A stretch of DNA of 64,000 nucleotides from Gammaproteobacteria bacterium (GTDB lineage Bacteria; Pseudomonadota; Gammaproteobacteria; Nevskiales; Nevskiaceae), in contig JAPLSA010000025.1 in the NCBI GenBank assembly GCA_026398815.1, forward strand, positions 1 through 64,000, read 5' to 3'. Positions 54,950-64,000 of the stretch are shown piece after piece; positions within the stretch are counted from its first letter, which is position 1, and every line of letters begins with the position of its first letter. The position numbers were made by a program, and so were the translations under genes. The notes under the pieces are model-generated. The model made no database searches. It was not told the origin of the DNA and worked only from the letters and a program-made list of their open reading frames with translations.

Positions 54950-54978
54950 TTTGACACTGTAAAATTTACACTGTCAAA
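54950..54978. promoter_or_regulatory. 29-bp palindromic TetR operator with divergent overlapping promoters
   Basis: TTTGACA, C, TGTAAA, A, TTTACA, C, TGTCAAA: a near-perfect palindrome. On each strand a TTGACA -35 and, after 17 nt, a TCAAAT -10 can be read, giving two symmetric divergent promoters. Plus: -35 54951-54956, -10 54974-54979. Minus: -35 54972-54977, -10 54949-54954. A TetR dimer pair here would shut both promoters. Confidence 0.82.
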
Positions 54979-55089
54979 TTTTGCCGGCGGCCTGCCCGGC
55001 GCCCGCCACAACCAAAGGCGGGCCTCAAGCCGCGCCCTGCGGTATCTGATGTCATCGCAGCCATAACCAGAACACACGAGGAGATCCGC

Positions 55090-56205
55090 ATGACCCGCCC
55101 GACCCTGCCGCTGCGTCACGATCCCGCCGCCGGACACCCGCTGATCAACGGGCCGGAAGGGCTGACGCCGCAATGGCTGACCACCGTGCTGCGCGCCGCC
55201 GGGCAGTTGCAGACCGCCACCGTCACCTCGGCGGTGACCACGCCGGTCGGCAACGGCATGCTGGGCACCAACCTGCGGATCAAGCTCGGCTATGACCGGC
55301 CGGAGGCCGGCGCGCCGGCCAGTCTGGTCGCCAAGCTGCAGGCCGCCGGCGAGACCAGCCGGGCGTCCGGCGCCGCGCTGGGCCTTTACGAGCGCGAGAC
55401 GCGCTTCTACCAGATGATCGCGCCGCGCATCGGCAGCGCCGTGCCGACCACCTGGTTCGCCGATGTCAGCGCCGATGGCGCGACCTTCTGCCTGCTGTTC
55501 GAGGATCTCGCCCCGGCCCGTGGTGGCGACCAGCTGACCGGCTGCTCGGTGGCCGACGCCGAAGCGGCGATGGACACCGCTGCCGCGATCCACGCGCCGG
55601 TCTGGGGCGAGGCCGGCACCATTGCTCAGCCGTGGATGAGCCGCGACCTGATGGTCGGCATGTACTGCGAAAAGCTGCCGCCCTGCGTGGAGATGATCAA
55701 GCAGCGCTTCGCCGCGCTGCTGGAACCGGGCGTGCCGGCGATCCTCGATGCCTACGCAGCGGCGATCCGGCCGTGGTTCGCGATGCAGACCCCGCCGTTC
55801 ACCATCGTTCATCACGACTACCGGCTCGACAACATCCTGTTCGATGCCCGCGGCGGCGCCACGCCGGTCGCCGCGCTCGACTGGCAGACGCTGATGGCCG
55901 GCCCCGGCGTGCTCGACGTGTCCTACTTCAACGGCGCCGGCCTGCTGGCCGCCGATCGCCGCGCCCACGAGGAACGCCTGGCCCGCCGCTACCACGAGGC
56001 ACTGCTGGCGCGCGGCGTGCGCGACTACCGCTGGGAGCGCTGCTGGCACGACTACCGGCTGACCGCCGCGCACGGCCTGATCATGGCCGTGGTCGGCGCC
56101 GCCCTGACCACCCCGACCGAACGTGGCGACAAGATGCTGAGCACGATGATCAACCGTCATGCCCAGCAGATGATCGACCTCGGCACCCTGTCCCTGATCC
56201 GCTGA
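55090..56205 (+). CDS. Phosphotransferase-fold (APH/EcKinase-like) protein
   Basis: A 371-residue aminoglycoside-phosphotransferase-fold protein. The kinase catalytic loop is HHDYRLDNILFD (about residues 240-252), and LDWQ supplies the magnesium-binding aspartate. An N-terminal lobe contains VAKLQ. Relatives include ecdysteroid-kinase-like and phosphotransferase-family proteins near lipid and steroid genes; the substrate is unknown. A strong GAGGAGAT ribosome-binding site precedes the ATG. First gene of the plus-strand pair after the TetR operator. Confidence 0.8.
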   Translation: MTRPTLPLRHDPAAGHPLINGPEGLTPQWLTTVLRAAGQLQTATVTSAVTTPVGNGMLGTNLRIKLGYDRPEAGAPASLVAKLQAAGETSRASGAALGLYERETRFYQMIAPRIGSAVPTTWFADVSADGATFCLLFEDLAPARGGDQLTGCSVADAEAAMDTAAAIHAPVWGEAGTIAQPWMSRDLMVGMYCEKLPPCVEMIKQRFAALLEPGVPAILDAYAAAIRPWFAMQTPPFTIVHHDYRLDNILFDARGGATPVAALDWQTLMAGPGVLDVSYFNGAGLLAADRRAHEERLARRYHEALLARGVRDYRWERCWHDYRLTAAHGLIMAVVGAALTTPTERGDKMLSTMINRHAQQMIDLGTLSLIR

Positions 56206-56218
56206 AGGCACCACGACC

Positions 56219-57319
56219 ATGCTGACCAAGGGTGACGACTACCCGATTCACCAGACCGCCGAGCCGATCGCCTACGCCGGCACCGATCGCAATTTCTACG
56301 ACCGCTACTTCTTCAACGGCTACAACCGCGAAGGCACGCTGTTCTTCGCCGCCGCGCTCGGCGTCTACCCGTTGCTGAACGTGATGGATGCGGCGTTCTG
56401 CGTGGTCGTCGACGGCGTGCAGCACAACCTGCACGCATCGCGGCACCTGAAGATGGAGCGCATGGACACCACGGTCGGGCCGATCGCCATCGACGTCGTG
56501 GTGCCGCTGCAGCAGCTGCGGGTGCGGGTCGATTCGGCCGAGCACGGCTTGAAGGCCGAGCTGCTGTTCACCGGCTATGCCGAGGTGCTCGAAGAGCCGC
56601 GCTACACGCGCCGCAACGGCCCGCGCATGTTCATGGACCTGACCCGGCTGACCCAGCAGGGCGACTACAGCGGCTGGATCGAGGTCAAGGGCCGGCGCAT
56701 CGACGTGGCCGGCACCTGCGGCACCCGCGACCGTTCATGGGGCGTGCGGCCGATCGGCCTGGCCGATCCGCAACAGATGGATCCGCCGAACTTCTCGCAG
56801 TTCCACTGGATCTGGTCGCCGCTGCATTTCGACGACAGCTACCTGCTCTATCACCTGAATGCCGACGAACACGGCGAGCCCTGGAACACCGATGCGGTGT
56901 TCGGCAAGCGCGGCAGCGGCGATGTGACCCACCTGCGCCGGGCGACCTCGGCGTTGCGCATTCCGTCCGGCACCCGCCATGCGGAAGCCGCCGTGTTCAA
57001 GCTCGTCCACCGCAATGGCGACGAGAGCAGGGTCGATGTCACGGTGAAGTGGCCGTTCTTCATGACCGGCCTCGGCTACTTCAATCCGGACTGGGCGCAC
57101 GGCCTGAACAAGGGCCCGCTGGCAGTCGGCTACGACGAGATCGTGACCGCCGACATCAAGACCTACGCGCCGCCATACACGCACATCCAGGCCTTCGTGC
57201 ACGCCACCATGACCCACGCCGACGGCCGCGTGCAGCAGGGCTACGGCGTCATGGAGCAGCTGCTGATCGGGCCGTATCAGCCGCTCGGGCTGACCGGCCT
57301 GCTCGATCCGATGGCCTGA
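56219..57319 (+). CDS. Lipocalin-like (AttH/DUF7065-type) protein
   Basis: A 366-residue protein of predominantly beta structure, typical of the AttH/carotenoid-hydratase-like double lipocalin fold (FDRYFFNGY-like start as NFYDRYFFNGYNREGTLFF, GTCGTRDRSWGVRP, FHWIWSPLHF). It lies 13 bp after the phosphotransferase gene. Genes of these two families are often paired, suggesting one small-molecule (lipid or terpenoid) pathway. Neither reaction is known. Confidence 0.7.
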   Translation: MLTKGDDYPIHQTAEPIAYAGTDRNFYDRYFFNGYNREGTLFFAAALGVYPLLNVMDAAFCVVVDGVQHNLHASRHLKMERMDTTVGPIAIDVVVPLQQLRVRVDSAEHGLKAELLFTGYAEVLEEPRYTRRNGPRMFMDLTRLTQQGDYSGWIEVKGRRIDVAGTCGTRDRSWGVRPIGLADPQQMDPPNFSQFHWIWSPLHFDDSYLLYHLNADEHGEPWNTDAVFGKRGSGDVTHLRRATSALRIPSGTRHAEAAVFKLVHRNGDESRVDVTVKWPFFMTGLGYFNPDWAHGLNKGPLAVGYDEIVTADIKTYAPPYTHIQAFVHATMTHADGRVQQGYGVMEQLLIGPYQPLGLTGLLDPMA

Positions 57320-57363
57320 ACCGGCCCGGCCGGACTTGCACCGGGCGAGCACGCGGCGCGCCG

Positions 57364-58413
57364 TCAGCGGCGCGCGTACGGGATCAGCTGCCGCCACAGC
57401 TCCAGCGTCGCATCGACATCGCCGGAGGTCGCACCGAGCCCCAGCGTGTAGCCCGCCAGTTCGGTGCCCGGCCAGGTGTGGCCGCCGTTGTTGATGGTGT
57501 ACAGCGCCACCATGCTGTCGGCGCAGCGGCCGTAGCGGCCGACATTGGCGGTGGTGCCGTCGCGGGTGTCGCGATCCGGAATCGCCATCACCGTGTAGCT
57601 GCCCGGCGCGCACTGGTTGCGCTCGGCCCAGAACGCGGCGGTGGCCGGCGCGCTCTTCTGGCCCAGCGAGCCGCCGTACAGGGTCAGCAGATCGAGCGTG
57701 CCGTTGAACATCACCACCGGCAGCCGCCGCGGACCGCCGCAGCGATTGGCGACGCCGTCGCGGATGGTCGCGGCGACGATGGCGATGCCGGCCAGCAGCG
57801 ACGGCCGATCGCAGGCCAGCCGCTGCACCATGAAGCCGCCGTTCGAGTAGCCGGCGGCATAGACCCGGCGGCCGTCGAGGTCGTTGGCGGCCACTTCCCG
57901 GGTGATCAGCGCATCCAGGAAGCCGACATCGTCGACCAGCCCGGTCAGCGGGTGATCGGACCACAGCGCCGCGACTGCCGCCGGCAGGTAGATCCAGGCG
58001 CCGTAGTCGGCGGCCAGCCGGCCGATGCGCGTCAGATTCGCGGTGCGGGCCGGCGATTGTGCGCGCGGATGCAGCAGCACCAGCACCGGTGCGCCGGCCG
58101 GCGCGCCGATCGGCCGGATGCCGGCATAGCTGCGGGTGATGCCGCCGGAAACGATGGTGCCGGTGAAGATTTCGGTGCCCGGCGTCGGCGTGATCACCCC
58201 GCCCAGCGGACCGACCGGACCCAGCAGCTCACCGGGGAATTCGCCGATCAAGCCGTCCAGCAGATCGGTGCCGAGCGTCGGCTCCTCCGGCGCCGGGCTA
58301 TCCGTCGGAGCGGCGATGGCACGCCCGCCGCCGGCCAGCACCAGCAGCAGGACCATCGACGGGAACAGGGCACGGCAAGACGGCAGCAGCAGGCTTCGCG
58401 ACATTCGAGGCAT
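57364..58413 (-). CDS. Secreted LpqC-type esterase (PHB depolymerase family)
   Basis: About 349 residues with a signal peptide (LFPSMVLLLVLAGGGRAIA). Alpha/beta-hydrolase features are VLVLLHPRAQ, nucleophile GYSNGGF, acid NGTLD and the histidine in NGGHTWPG. This motif set fits the LpqC/feruloyl-esterase/PHB depolymerase-like family. The start is uncertain (58413 or 58404). Convergent with the lipocalin-like gene. Confidence 0.78.
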   Translation of the reverse strand: MPRMSRSLLLPSCRALFPSMVLLLVLAGGGRAIAAPTDSPAPEEPTLGTDLLDGLIGEFPGELLGPVGPLGGVITPTPGTEIFTGTIVSGGITRSYAGIRPIGAPAGAPVLVLLHPRAQSPARTANLTRIGRLAADYGAWIYLPAAVAALWSDHPLTGLVDDVGFLDALITREVAANDLDGRRVYAAGYSNGGFMVQRLACDRPSLLAGIAIVAATIRDGVANRCGGPRRLPVVMFNGTLDLLTLYGGSLGQKSAPATAAFWAERNQCAPGSYTVMAIPDRDTRDGTTANVGRYGRCADSMVALYTINNGGHTWPGTELAGYTLGLGATSGDVDATLELWRQLIPYARR

Positions 58414-58596
58414 CCGGGGGAGGCAGGCGGCAGCGCCTGCGGTACAGCACCCTGACACGGCCGGCGAGAGGAAAATGTTATTTCCCGGCAATGTTGAAAA
58501 TTGATTTTTTCTGAATAGCCCGGAAGTCCGCCGCAGCGGCTGCCGGCAGTCGGCAACCGCGGTCGGCTCCGGAACGCGCCGGGCAAGCAGCAGGCA

Positions 58597-58632
58597 CGCG
58601 CCCCGGAATGCCTGAGGCATCCCCGGGGCGCG
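58597..58632. terminator. Hairpin between the serine hydrolase and esterase genes
   Basis: Stem CGCGCCCCGG / CCGGGGCGCG with an inner ATGCCT / AGGCAT pair. It is close to the 3' end of the serine hydrolase gene. No T-run follows on the minus strand, so terminator activity is uncertain. Confidence 0.4.
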
Positions 58633-58641
58633 GCCGTGACC

Positions 58642-59811
58642 TCAGCCGATGTGCTTGTAGACCTGGCGCTCGAACTCGTCGCACATCTTGCGAACCGGCG
58701 CGTCCCAGAACGGCATGATCTGGGTGGCGATCACCACGGTGACGCCGGTCTTGCGGTCGATCCAGTAATAGGCGTTCGGCAGGCCAGCCCAGGCCATGGT
58801 GCCGGGCGCGCGGCCTTCCGGCGTGGCCTGCACGTTGAGGATGAAGCTCAGGCCCCACTTCAGGTCGATGCCCGGATGCAGATGGCAGTCGTTCGACAGC
58901 TGCGGCATCGCGGTGAAGATCTCGCCGATCTTGATGTCGCCGATGTGATTGCGGCCCATCAGCTCGACGGTGGTCGGCGACAGCACCCGATTGCCGTCCA
59001 GCGTGCCGCCGTTGAGCAGCGCCTGGCAGAAGCGCAGGTAGTGCGGCACCCGGCCGGACAGCGCGTGGCCGCCCATGTCGAGTTCCACATCCGGCGGAAT
59101 GCCGAACGGAATGGTGATCAGGTTGCCGTCCGGCAGGCGGGCGTGCATCGCCGCCGCGCGCGACAGCTGTTCCTCGCTGGCCTGGAAGCTGACATCGCTC
59201 ATGCCCAGCGGAGCGAAGATGTTCCGGGCCATGTAGTCGCGCAGCCGCAGGCCGCTGGCGGCCTCGACCATGCGGCCGACCCAGTCGATGCTGACCGAGT
59301 ATTCCCAGGCGGTGTCGGGATCGCGGACCAGCGCGCGGTCCAGCGTTGCCTTGGTGCCGCTGATGACATTGCCGACGCCGCGGCTTTCCAGCTCGCGGAC
59401 GGTGTCCTTGTTGAAGATCTCGTAGGCGAAGCCGGAGGTGTGGGTCAGCAGGTTGCGCAAGGTCACCGGCGACTTCGGCGCCCGCAGGATCGGCGTGCCA
59501 TCGGCGTTCCAGCCGGTGCGCACCTGCACCTTGCCGAGTTCCGGCAGCACCTTGCCGGCCGGGGCGTCGAGATCGAGCTTGCCCTGCTCGACCAGCTGCA
59601 TCGCCGCCATCGCGGTGACGCCCTTGGTCAGCGAGGCGAACCAGAAGAAGGTATCCATGCTCATCGGCGTGCTGCCGCCGGTCGCCCGCAGGCCTGCCGC
59701 GCCTTCGTAGATCACGCCGTTGCGGTCGGCCACGGTGGCGACCACGCCGGGGACATCGCCCTTTTCGGTGCTGGCTTTCAGCAGGGCGTCGAGTGCGGTG
59801 TTCAAGCTCAT
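58642..59811 (-). CDS. Serine hydrolase, beta-lactamase class C/EstB-type
   Basis: A 389-residue serine hydrolase. The nucleophile motif S-x-x-K is in FASLTKGVTAMAAM (about residue 60), with tyrosine motif EYSVS (about 170). Such proteins are mostly esterases or beta-lactamase-fold amidases. No signal peptide is obvious, so it may be cytoplasmic. RBS GAGGAGATC precedes ATG 59811. It is divergent from putA. Confidence 0.85.
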   Translation of the reverse strand: MSLNTALDALLKASTEKGDVPGVVATVADRNGVIYEGAAGLRATGGSTPMSMDTFFWFASLTKGVTAMAAMQLVEQGKLDLDAPAGKVLPELGKVQVRTGWNADGTPILRAPKSPVTLRNLLTHTSGFAYEIFNKDTVRELESRGVGNVISGTKATLDRALVRDPDTAWEYSVSIDWVGRMVEAASGLRLRDYMARNIFAPLGMSDVSFQASEEQLSRAAAMHARLPDGNLITIPFGIPPDVELDMGGHALSGRVPHYLRFCQALLNGGTLDGNRVLSPTTVELMGRNHIGDIKIGEIFTAMPQLSNDCHLHPGIDLKWGLSFILNVQATPEGRAPGTMAWAGLPNAYYWIDRKTGVTVVIATQIMPFWDAPVRKMCDEFERQVYKHIG

Positions 59812-60003
59812 CGGGATCTCCTCACGTCTGGGGTTGTCGTTATGACCGGTGGCCGGAGTATCACCACGCGGGTCGGGCCTGAACATCGGGGTGACTCCCT
59901 GTCGATCGGTAGCCCGGCCATCGCCGGCCGTTCCCGGCGCCGCCGCATAATGGCGCGCCGCTTTCCCGTGACCTGATGTCGCGCCGGCTAGATGGAACCC
60001 CGC

Positions 60004-63000
60004 ATGAACGCGCCTGAAACGACGCCCGCCTTCGTATTCGATTCCGCCGCACCGCAGCGCAGCCCGCTGCGCGCGGCGATCGCCGACCACTACCTGGCCG
60101 ACGAAACCACGCTGGTCAACCGCCTGCTGGCGATCGCCGAACTGCCGCCCGAGCGCAGCGCCCAGGTGGTGGCCACCGCCGCCGGCTGGGTGCGCCGCGT
60201 GCGCCGGCTGAAGGACACCCAGAGCGCGCTCGATGCCTTCATGCGCGAGTACGACCTGTCGTCCGACGAAGGCGTGCTGCTGATGTGCCTGGCCGAAGCG
60301 CTGCTGCGCATACCGGACGACGAGACGGCCGAAAAGCTGATCGCCGACAAGCTGGCCGATGCCGACTGGGAAACCCACCTCGGCCAGTCGGAATCGCTGT
60401 TCGTCAACGCCAGCACCTGGGGCCTGATGCTGACTGGCCGCATCGTCCGCGCGCCGGCCGCCGAGGACGCCGGCTCGTTCAAGGCCGCATGGTCGCGGCT
60501 GATCAACCGGTCCACCGAACCGGTGGTGCGGCTCGCCATCCGCTCGGCGATGCGGATGATGGGCAGCCAGTTCGTCATGGGCCGCACCATCACCGAGGCA
60601 CTCGAGGCCGCGCAGACCAAGGAACAGCGGCCGTACCGGCATTCCTACGACATGCTCGGCGAAGCGGCGTTGACTGCCGACGATGCCGAACGCTACCTGG
60701 CGGCTTACCTCGGCGCGATCAATGCGATCGGCGAAGCGGCGCGCAGCCTCGGCGGCAGTGTCGAAGCGCGGCCGGGCATCTCGGTGAAGCTGTCGGCGCT
60801 GCATCCGCGCTATGAGCAGGCCCAGCGCGCGCGGGTGCTGGAAGCGTTGACGCCGCGCCTGCTGCAACTGGCGCAGACGGCGCGCGCCTCCGGCATCAGC
60901 CTGACCATCGACGCCGAGGAAGCCGATCGCCTGTCGCTGTCGCTGGACCTGTTCGAAGCGGTCTACCGCGATCCCTCGCTGAACCACTGGGACGGCTTCG
61001 GGCTCGCCGTGCAGGCGTTCCAGAAGCGCGGCCTGGCGGTGATCGAATGGCTGGAGAGCCTCGCCCGCGAAGTCGGCCGGCGGATTCCAGTGCGGCTGGT
61101 CAAGGGCGCCTACTGGGACACCGAGGTCAAGCGCGCGCAGGAAGCCGGCCTGCCCGGCTATCCGGTCTACACGCGCAAGGCCAATACCGACGTCGCCTAT
61201 CTGGCCTGCGCGCGCCGGCTGCTGGCCGCGCGCGACGTGTTCTTCCCGCAGCTGGCCACCCACAACGCCCACACCGTGGCCGCCGTGAAGGCCTACGCCG
61301 GCGAAGCGATCGGCGGCGGCATGGCCGGCTTCGAGTTCCAGCGCCTGCACGGCATGGGCGAGGCGCTGTACGACGTGGTGCGCGAAGACTGCGCGCTGCC
61401 CTGCCGCGTCTACGCGCCGGTCGGCTCGCATTCCGATCTGTTGCCGTATCTGGTGCGGCGGCTGCTGGAGAACGGCGCCAACACCTCGTTCGTCAACCGC
61501 ATCTTCGACGAGGACACGCCGCCCGAGCAGCTGGTCGCCGATCCGGTCGCCTGTGTCCGCACGCTGGCGGTCAAGCCCAATCCCGGCCTGCCGCTGCCCT
61601 GCGAGCTGTTCGCTGCCAGCCGCCGCAATTCCGCCGGCCTGAACCTGGCCGATGAACTGGCCGCCACCACCCTGGCGCGCGACCTGCAGCAGGCCGAGCT
61701 GCCGGCCTGCGCCACCTCGCTGTGCTACGACGGCCCGAGCAGCAGCGGCACGCCGCAGCCACTGCACAATCCGGCCGACACCCGGCTGGTGATCGGCGAA
61801 TGGCGGCCGTTCGACCCGGCCCGGGTGCCGGACGTGGTGGCCGCCGCGATCGGCTCGTTCGAGCGCTGGGCCGCGACGCCGGTGGAATCGCGCGCGGCGA
61901 TCCTCGAACGCGCCGCCGACCGTCTCGAAGCCGGCCGGGCGCCGTTCCTGCGGCTGCTGGTCAGCGAAGCCGGCAAGACCCTGCCGGATGCGATCGCCGA
62001 AGTGCGCGAGGCCGTCGATTTCCTGCGCTACTACGCGGCCAGCGCGCGCCGCCTGCTGGCCCACGCGGAAGCGCTGCCCGGGCCGACCGGCGAACACAAC
62101 GAACTGCAGCTGCACGGCCGCGGCCTGTTCGTCTGCATCAGCCCCTGGAACTTCCCGCTGGCGATCTTCGTCGGCCAGGTCGCCGCGGCGCTGGTCGCCG
62201 GCAATCCGGTGATCGCCAAGCCGGCCGAGCAGACGCCGATGATCGCCAGCCTGATGGCCCAGCTGCTGCGCGAGGCCGGCGTGCCGAGCTACGTGTTCCA
62301 GTGCCTGCTCGGCGACGGCGCACTGGGCGCGGCCCTGGTCGCCAGCCCGCAAGTCGCCGGCGTCGCCTTCACCGGCTCGGGCGACGTGGCGCGGGCCATC
62401 AACCGCACGCTGGCCGCCCGGCCCGGCCCGATCGCGACCCTGATCGCCGAGACCGGCGGCCAGAACGTGATGATCGCCGACTCCTCATCGCTGCCCGAGC
62501 AGGTGGTCAAGGACGCGCTGCAATCGGCGTTCGGCTCGGCCGGCCAGCGCTGCTCGGCGCTGCGCCTGCTGTACCTGCAGGACGACATCGCCGACCGGAC
62601 CCTGGCATTGCTGGCCGGCGCGATGGCCGAGCTGAAGCTCGGCGACCCGGCCCGGCTGGCGACCGACGTCGGCCCGGTGATCGACCGCGATGCGCGCACC
62701 CGGCTGGAGGCCCACGTCGAGGCCATCACCGCCGACGGCCGTGGCCGGCTGATCGCCCGGACGGCGCTGCCGGACAGCTGCCGCAACGGCCATTTCGTGG
62801 CGCCGACGGCGGTCGAGATCGCCGGCCTCGAAGCGCTGCACGAGGAACACTTCGGCCCGGTGCTGCACGTGGCGCGCTTCTCGTCGCGGCGGATCGACGC
62901 CGTGGTCGACGCCGTCAACGCCTCCGGCTACGGCCTGACCCTGGGCGTGCACAGCCGCATCGAAGGCACCTGGCGGCGGGTGCAGGCGCGGGCGCGGGTC

Positions 63001-63195
63001 GGCAATGTCTACGTCAACCGCGGCATGACCGGCGCGGTGGTCGGCGTGCAGCCGTTCGGCGGCGAAGGCCTGTCCGGCACCGGCCCGAAGGCCGGCGGCC
63101 CGCACTACCTGCTGCGCTTCGTCAGCGAACGCACGCTGACCGTCAACACCTCGGCCGTCGGCGGCAACGCGCGGCTGCTGTCGCAGAGCGGCTGA
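60004..63195 (+). CDS. putA: Bifunctional proline dehydrogenase/P5C dehydrogenase PutA
   Basis: A 1063-residue enzyme oxidising proline to glutamate. The proline dehydrogenase barrel (about 150-480) has FAKFG-like helices and IDAEEADRLSLSLDLFE, RLVKGAYWDTEVKRAQ and HNAHTVAAV. The aldehyde dehydrogenase domain has ETGGQN (glutamate) and SAGQRCSALR (catalytic cysteine). There is no N-terminal ribbon-helix-helix, so it is not the self-regulating PutA type. GGA precedes ATG 60004; an ATG 12 bp upstream is less likely. Confidence 0.95.
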   Translation: MNAPETTPAFVFDSAAPQRSPLRAAIADHYLADETTLVNRLLAIAELPPERSAQVVATAAGWVRRVRRLKDTQSALDAFMREYDLSSDEGVLLMCLAEALLRIPDDETAEKLIADKLADADWETHLGQSESLFVNASTWGLMLTGRIVRAPAAEDAGSFKAAWSRLINRSTEPVVRLAIRSAMRMMGSQFVMGRTITEALEAAQTKEQRPYRHSYDMLGEAALTADDAERYLAAYLGAINAIGEAARSLGGSVEARPGISVKLSALHPRYEQAQRARVLEALTPRLLQLAQTARASGISLTIDAEEADRLSLSLDLFEAVYRDPSLNHWDGFGLAVQAFQKRGLAVIEWLESLAREVGRRIPVRLVKGAYWDTEVKRAQEAGLPGYPVYTRKANTDVAYLACARRLLAARDVFFPQLATHNAHTVAAVKAYAGEAIGGGMAGFEFQRLHGMGEALYDVVREDCALPCRVYAPVGSHSDLLPYLVRRLLENGANTSFVNRIFDEDTPPEQLVADPVACVRTLAVKPNPGLPLPCELFAASRRNSAGLNLADELAATTLARDLQQAELPACATSLCYDGPSSSGTPQPLHNPADTRLVIGEWRPFDPARVPDVVAAAIGSFERWAATPVESRAAILERAADRLEAGRAPFLRLLVSEAGKTLPDAIAEVREAVDFLRYYAASARRLLAHAEALPGPTGEHNELQLHGRGLFVCISPWNFPLAIFVGQVAAALVAGNPVIAKPAEQTPMIASLMAQLLREAGVPSYVFQCLLGDGALGAALVASPQVAGVAFTGSGDVARAINRTLAARPGPIATLIAETGGQNVMIADSSSLPEQVVKDALQSAFGSAGQRCSALRLLYLQDDIADRTLALLAGAMAELKLGDPARLATDVGPVIDRDARTRLEAHVEAITADGRGRLIARTALPDSCRNGHFVAPTAVEIAGLEALHEEHFGPVLHVARFSSRRIDAVVDAVNASGYGLTLGVHSRIEGTWRRVQARARVGNVYVNRGMTGAVVGVQPFGGEGLSGTGPKAGGPHYLLRFVSERTLTVNTSAVGGNARLLSQSG

Positions 63196-63201
63196 GCCGT
63201 C

Positions 63202-64000
63202 GTGAGGGTCTCCGATGCCGGCATCGATGTCGTCACCACCATGGCCTGGGCCGAGGACGGCGCGCCGCAAGTGATCGACGACGGCGACTACCGGCGCCTG
63301 TACTTCGGTCCGCTGCACATCCAGAGCGAGATGCATCGGGATGATCCGGTCGCGCTGCAGCTGAAGTACACGCAGCGGATGATGGCGCTGCTGCTGTTCG
63401 TGCCGAAGCCGAAGCACATCGTCATCGTCGGCCTCGGCGGCGGCTCGCTGACCAAGTTCTGCCACCGGCATCTGCCGAAGACGCGGATCACCACGATCGA
63501 GATCGATGCGCGGGTGATCGCGCTGGCGCCGGCGTTCCAGGTGCCGCCAGACGACGACCGGCATCGCATCGTCCACGCCGATGCCGGCGACTGGTTCGCC
63601 GGCAACACCGAGCGCTTCGATGCCGTGCTGCTCGATGGCTACACCGACAGCGGCATCGCCAGCGGCTTCGGCGAACCGCAGCTGTATGCGCGGATCCGCG
63701 AAGGTCTGCGGCCAGGCGGCCTGCTGGTCGCCAACCTGCTGGTCACCGCCGACGTGCTGCGGCGCTACAAGCAGGTGATCGGCGAGGCTTTCGACAGCCA
63801 GCTGATCGCCCAGAAGATCGTCCCCGACGGCAATCACGTGCTGTTCGCGTTCAAGGCGCTGGCCGCCGAGCCGGACTGGGTCGCGATGGCCGGTGAGGCG
63901 AAGCGGCTGGCGGCGCGTCACGGTCTCGATTTCCCGGCCTTCGTGCGCGCCCTGCGCCGCGCCTACGAACGCGGCACGGCCGACCATGCGGAAGACGCGG
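63202..64000 (+). CDS. Spermidine synthase-like aminopropyltransferase, cut by the window edge
   Basis: At least 266 residues, open to the window end. A Rossmann-like methyltransferase/spermidine synthase core is visible: GLGGGSLTKFCHRH (nucleotide-binding), IEIDARVIALAPAF and HADAGDW, then LLDGYTDSGIA. Probably starts at GTG 63202, 6 bp after putA; an ATG at 63241 is also possible. Whether it makes polyamines or acts as a methyltransferase cannot be decided. Confidence 0.75.
   Translation, partial: MRVSDAGIDVVTTMAWAEDGAPQVIDDGDYRRLYFGPLHIQSEMHRDDPVALQLKYTQRMMALLLFVPKPKHIVIVGLGGGSLTKFCHRHLPKTRITTIEIDARVIALAPAFQVPPDDDRHRIVHADAGDWFAGNTERFDAVLLDGYTDSGIASGFGEPQLYARIREGLRPGGLLVANLLVTADVLRRYKQVIGEAFDSQLIAQKIVPDGNHVLFAFKALAAEPDWVAMAGEAKRLAARHGLDFPAFVRALRRAYERGTADHAEDA

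Noticed and set aside
58642..62352. A 1236-codon minus-strand open frame through putA and the serine hydrolase
   Set aside because: Only the last 389 codons are a real protein (serine hydrolase). The rest is antisense to putA and lacks any domain.

Overview
The window is a GC-rich, densely coded stretch of a Gram-negative chromosome. It carries groESL, RNase E with a divergent rluC-gph pair, and a lipid A/Kdo operon (msbA, lpxK, ycaR-like, kdsB). Gene content and GC point to a gammaproteobacterium, perhaps near Nevskiales/Solimonadaceae or Xanthomonadales. That placement is inference from gene content only.

Layout. 0-8.6 kb is core metabolism: groEL (partial) and groES behind a CIRCE operator, a thiolase, two amino-acid transporters, a MetY-type enzyme and ferrochelatase. 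8.6-17.7 kb holds a thrombospondin-type-3-repeat protein, a YceF-type Maf protein, a small low-GC island of two orphan genes, gph, rluC and rne. 17.7-22.4 kb is the lipid A/Kdo operon plus a CX5R phosphatase. 22.4-31.2 kb has HinT, a thioesterase-dehydrogenase pair, two low-GC orphan genes joined by a convincing attC recombination site (a small integrase-less integron fragment), a diiron-type protein with its AraC neighbour, and a nitrilase-globin operon. 31.3-40.5 kb is an AraC regulator followed by an aerobic benzoyl-CoA (box) cluster: boxA, boxB, boxC, boxR, benzoate-CoA ligase and an alpha/beta hydrolase. BoxR-type operators (TGCA-N6-TGCA) are visible at both control points.

40.5-52.8 kb is the most unusual region. 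An ECF sigma factor and a Ser/Thr kinase with a TPR-like tail lie upstream of eleven same-strand genes for exported or membrane proteins: a CsgG-like lipoprotein, an OmpA-domain protein, another lipoprotein and several unrecognised secreted proteins. Three copies of one bipartite promoter-like motif, each with exactly 9 nt between the two boxes, sit before the kinase, before the CsgG-like gene and before an internal gene of the cluster. This suggests that the sigma factor and kinase control the whole set.

52.8-64 kb has a MITE-like nested palindrome, a membrane desaturase-like oxygenase with its rubredoxin, a TetR regulator whose 29-bp operator also holds two divergent promoters, a kinase-fold/lipocalin-like gene pair, an esterase, a beta-lactamase-fold hydrolase, putA and the start of a spermidine-synthase-like gene. 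No tRNA, rRNA, CRISPR array, prophage or complete insertion sequence was seen.
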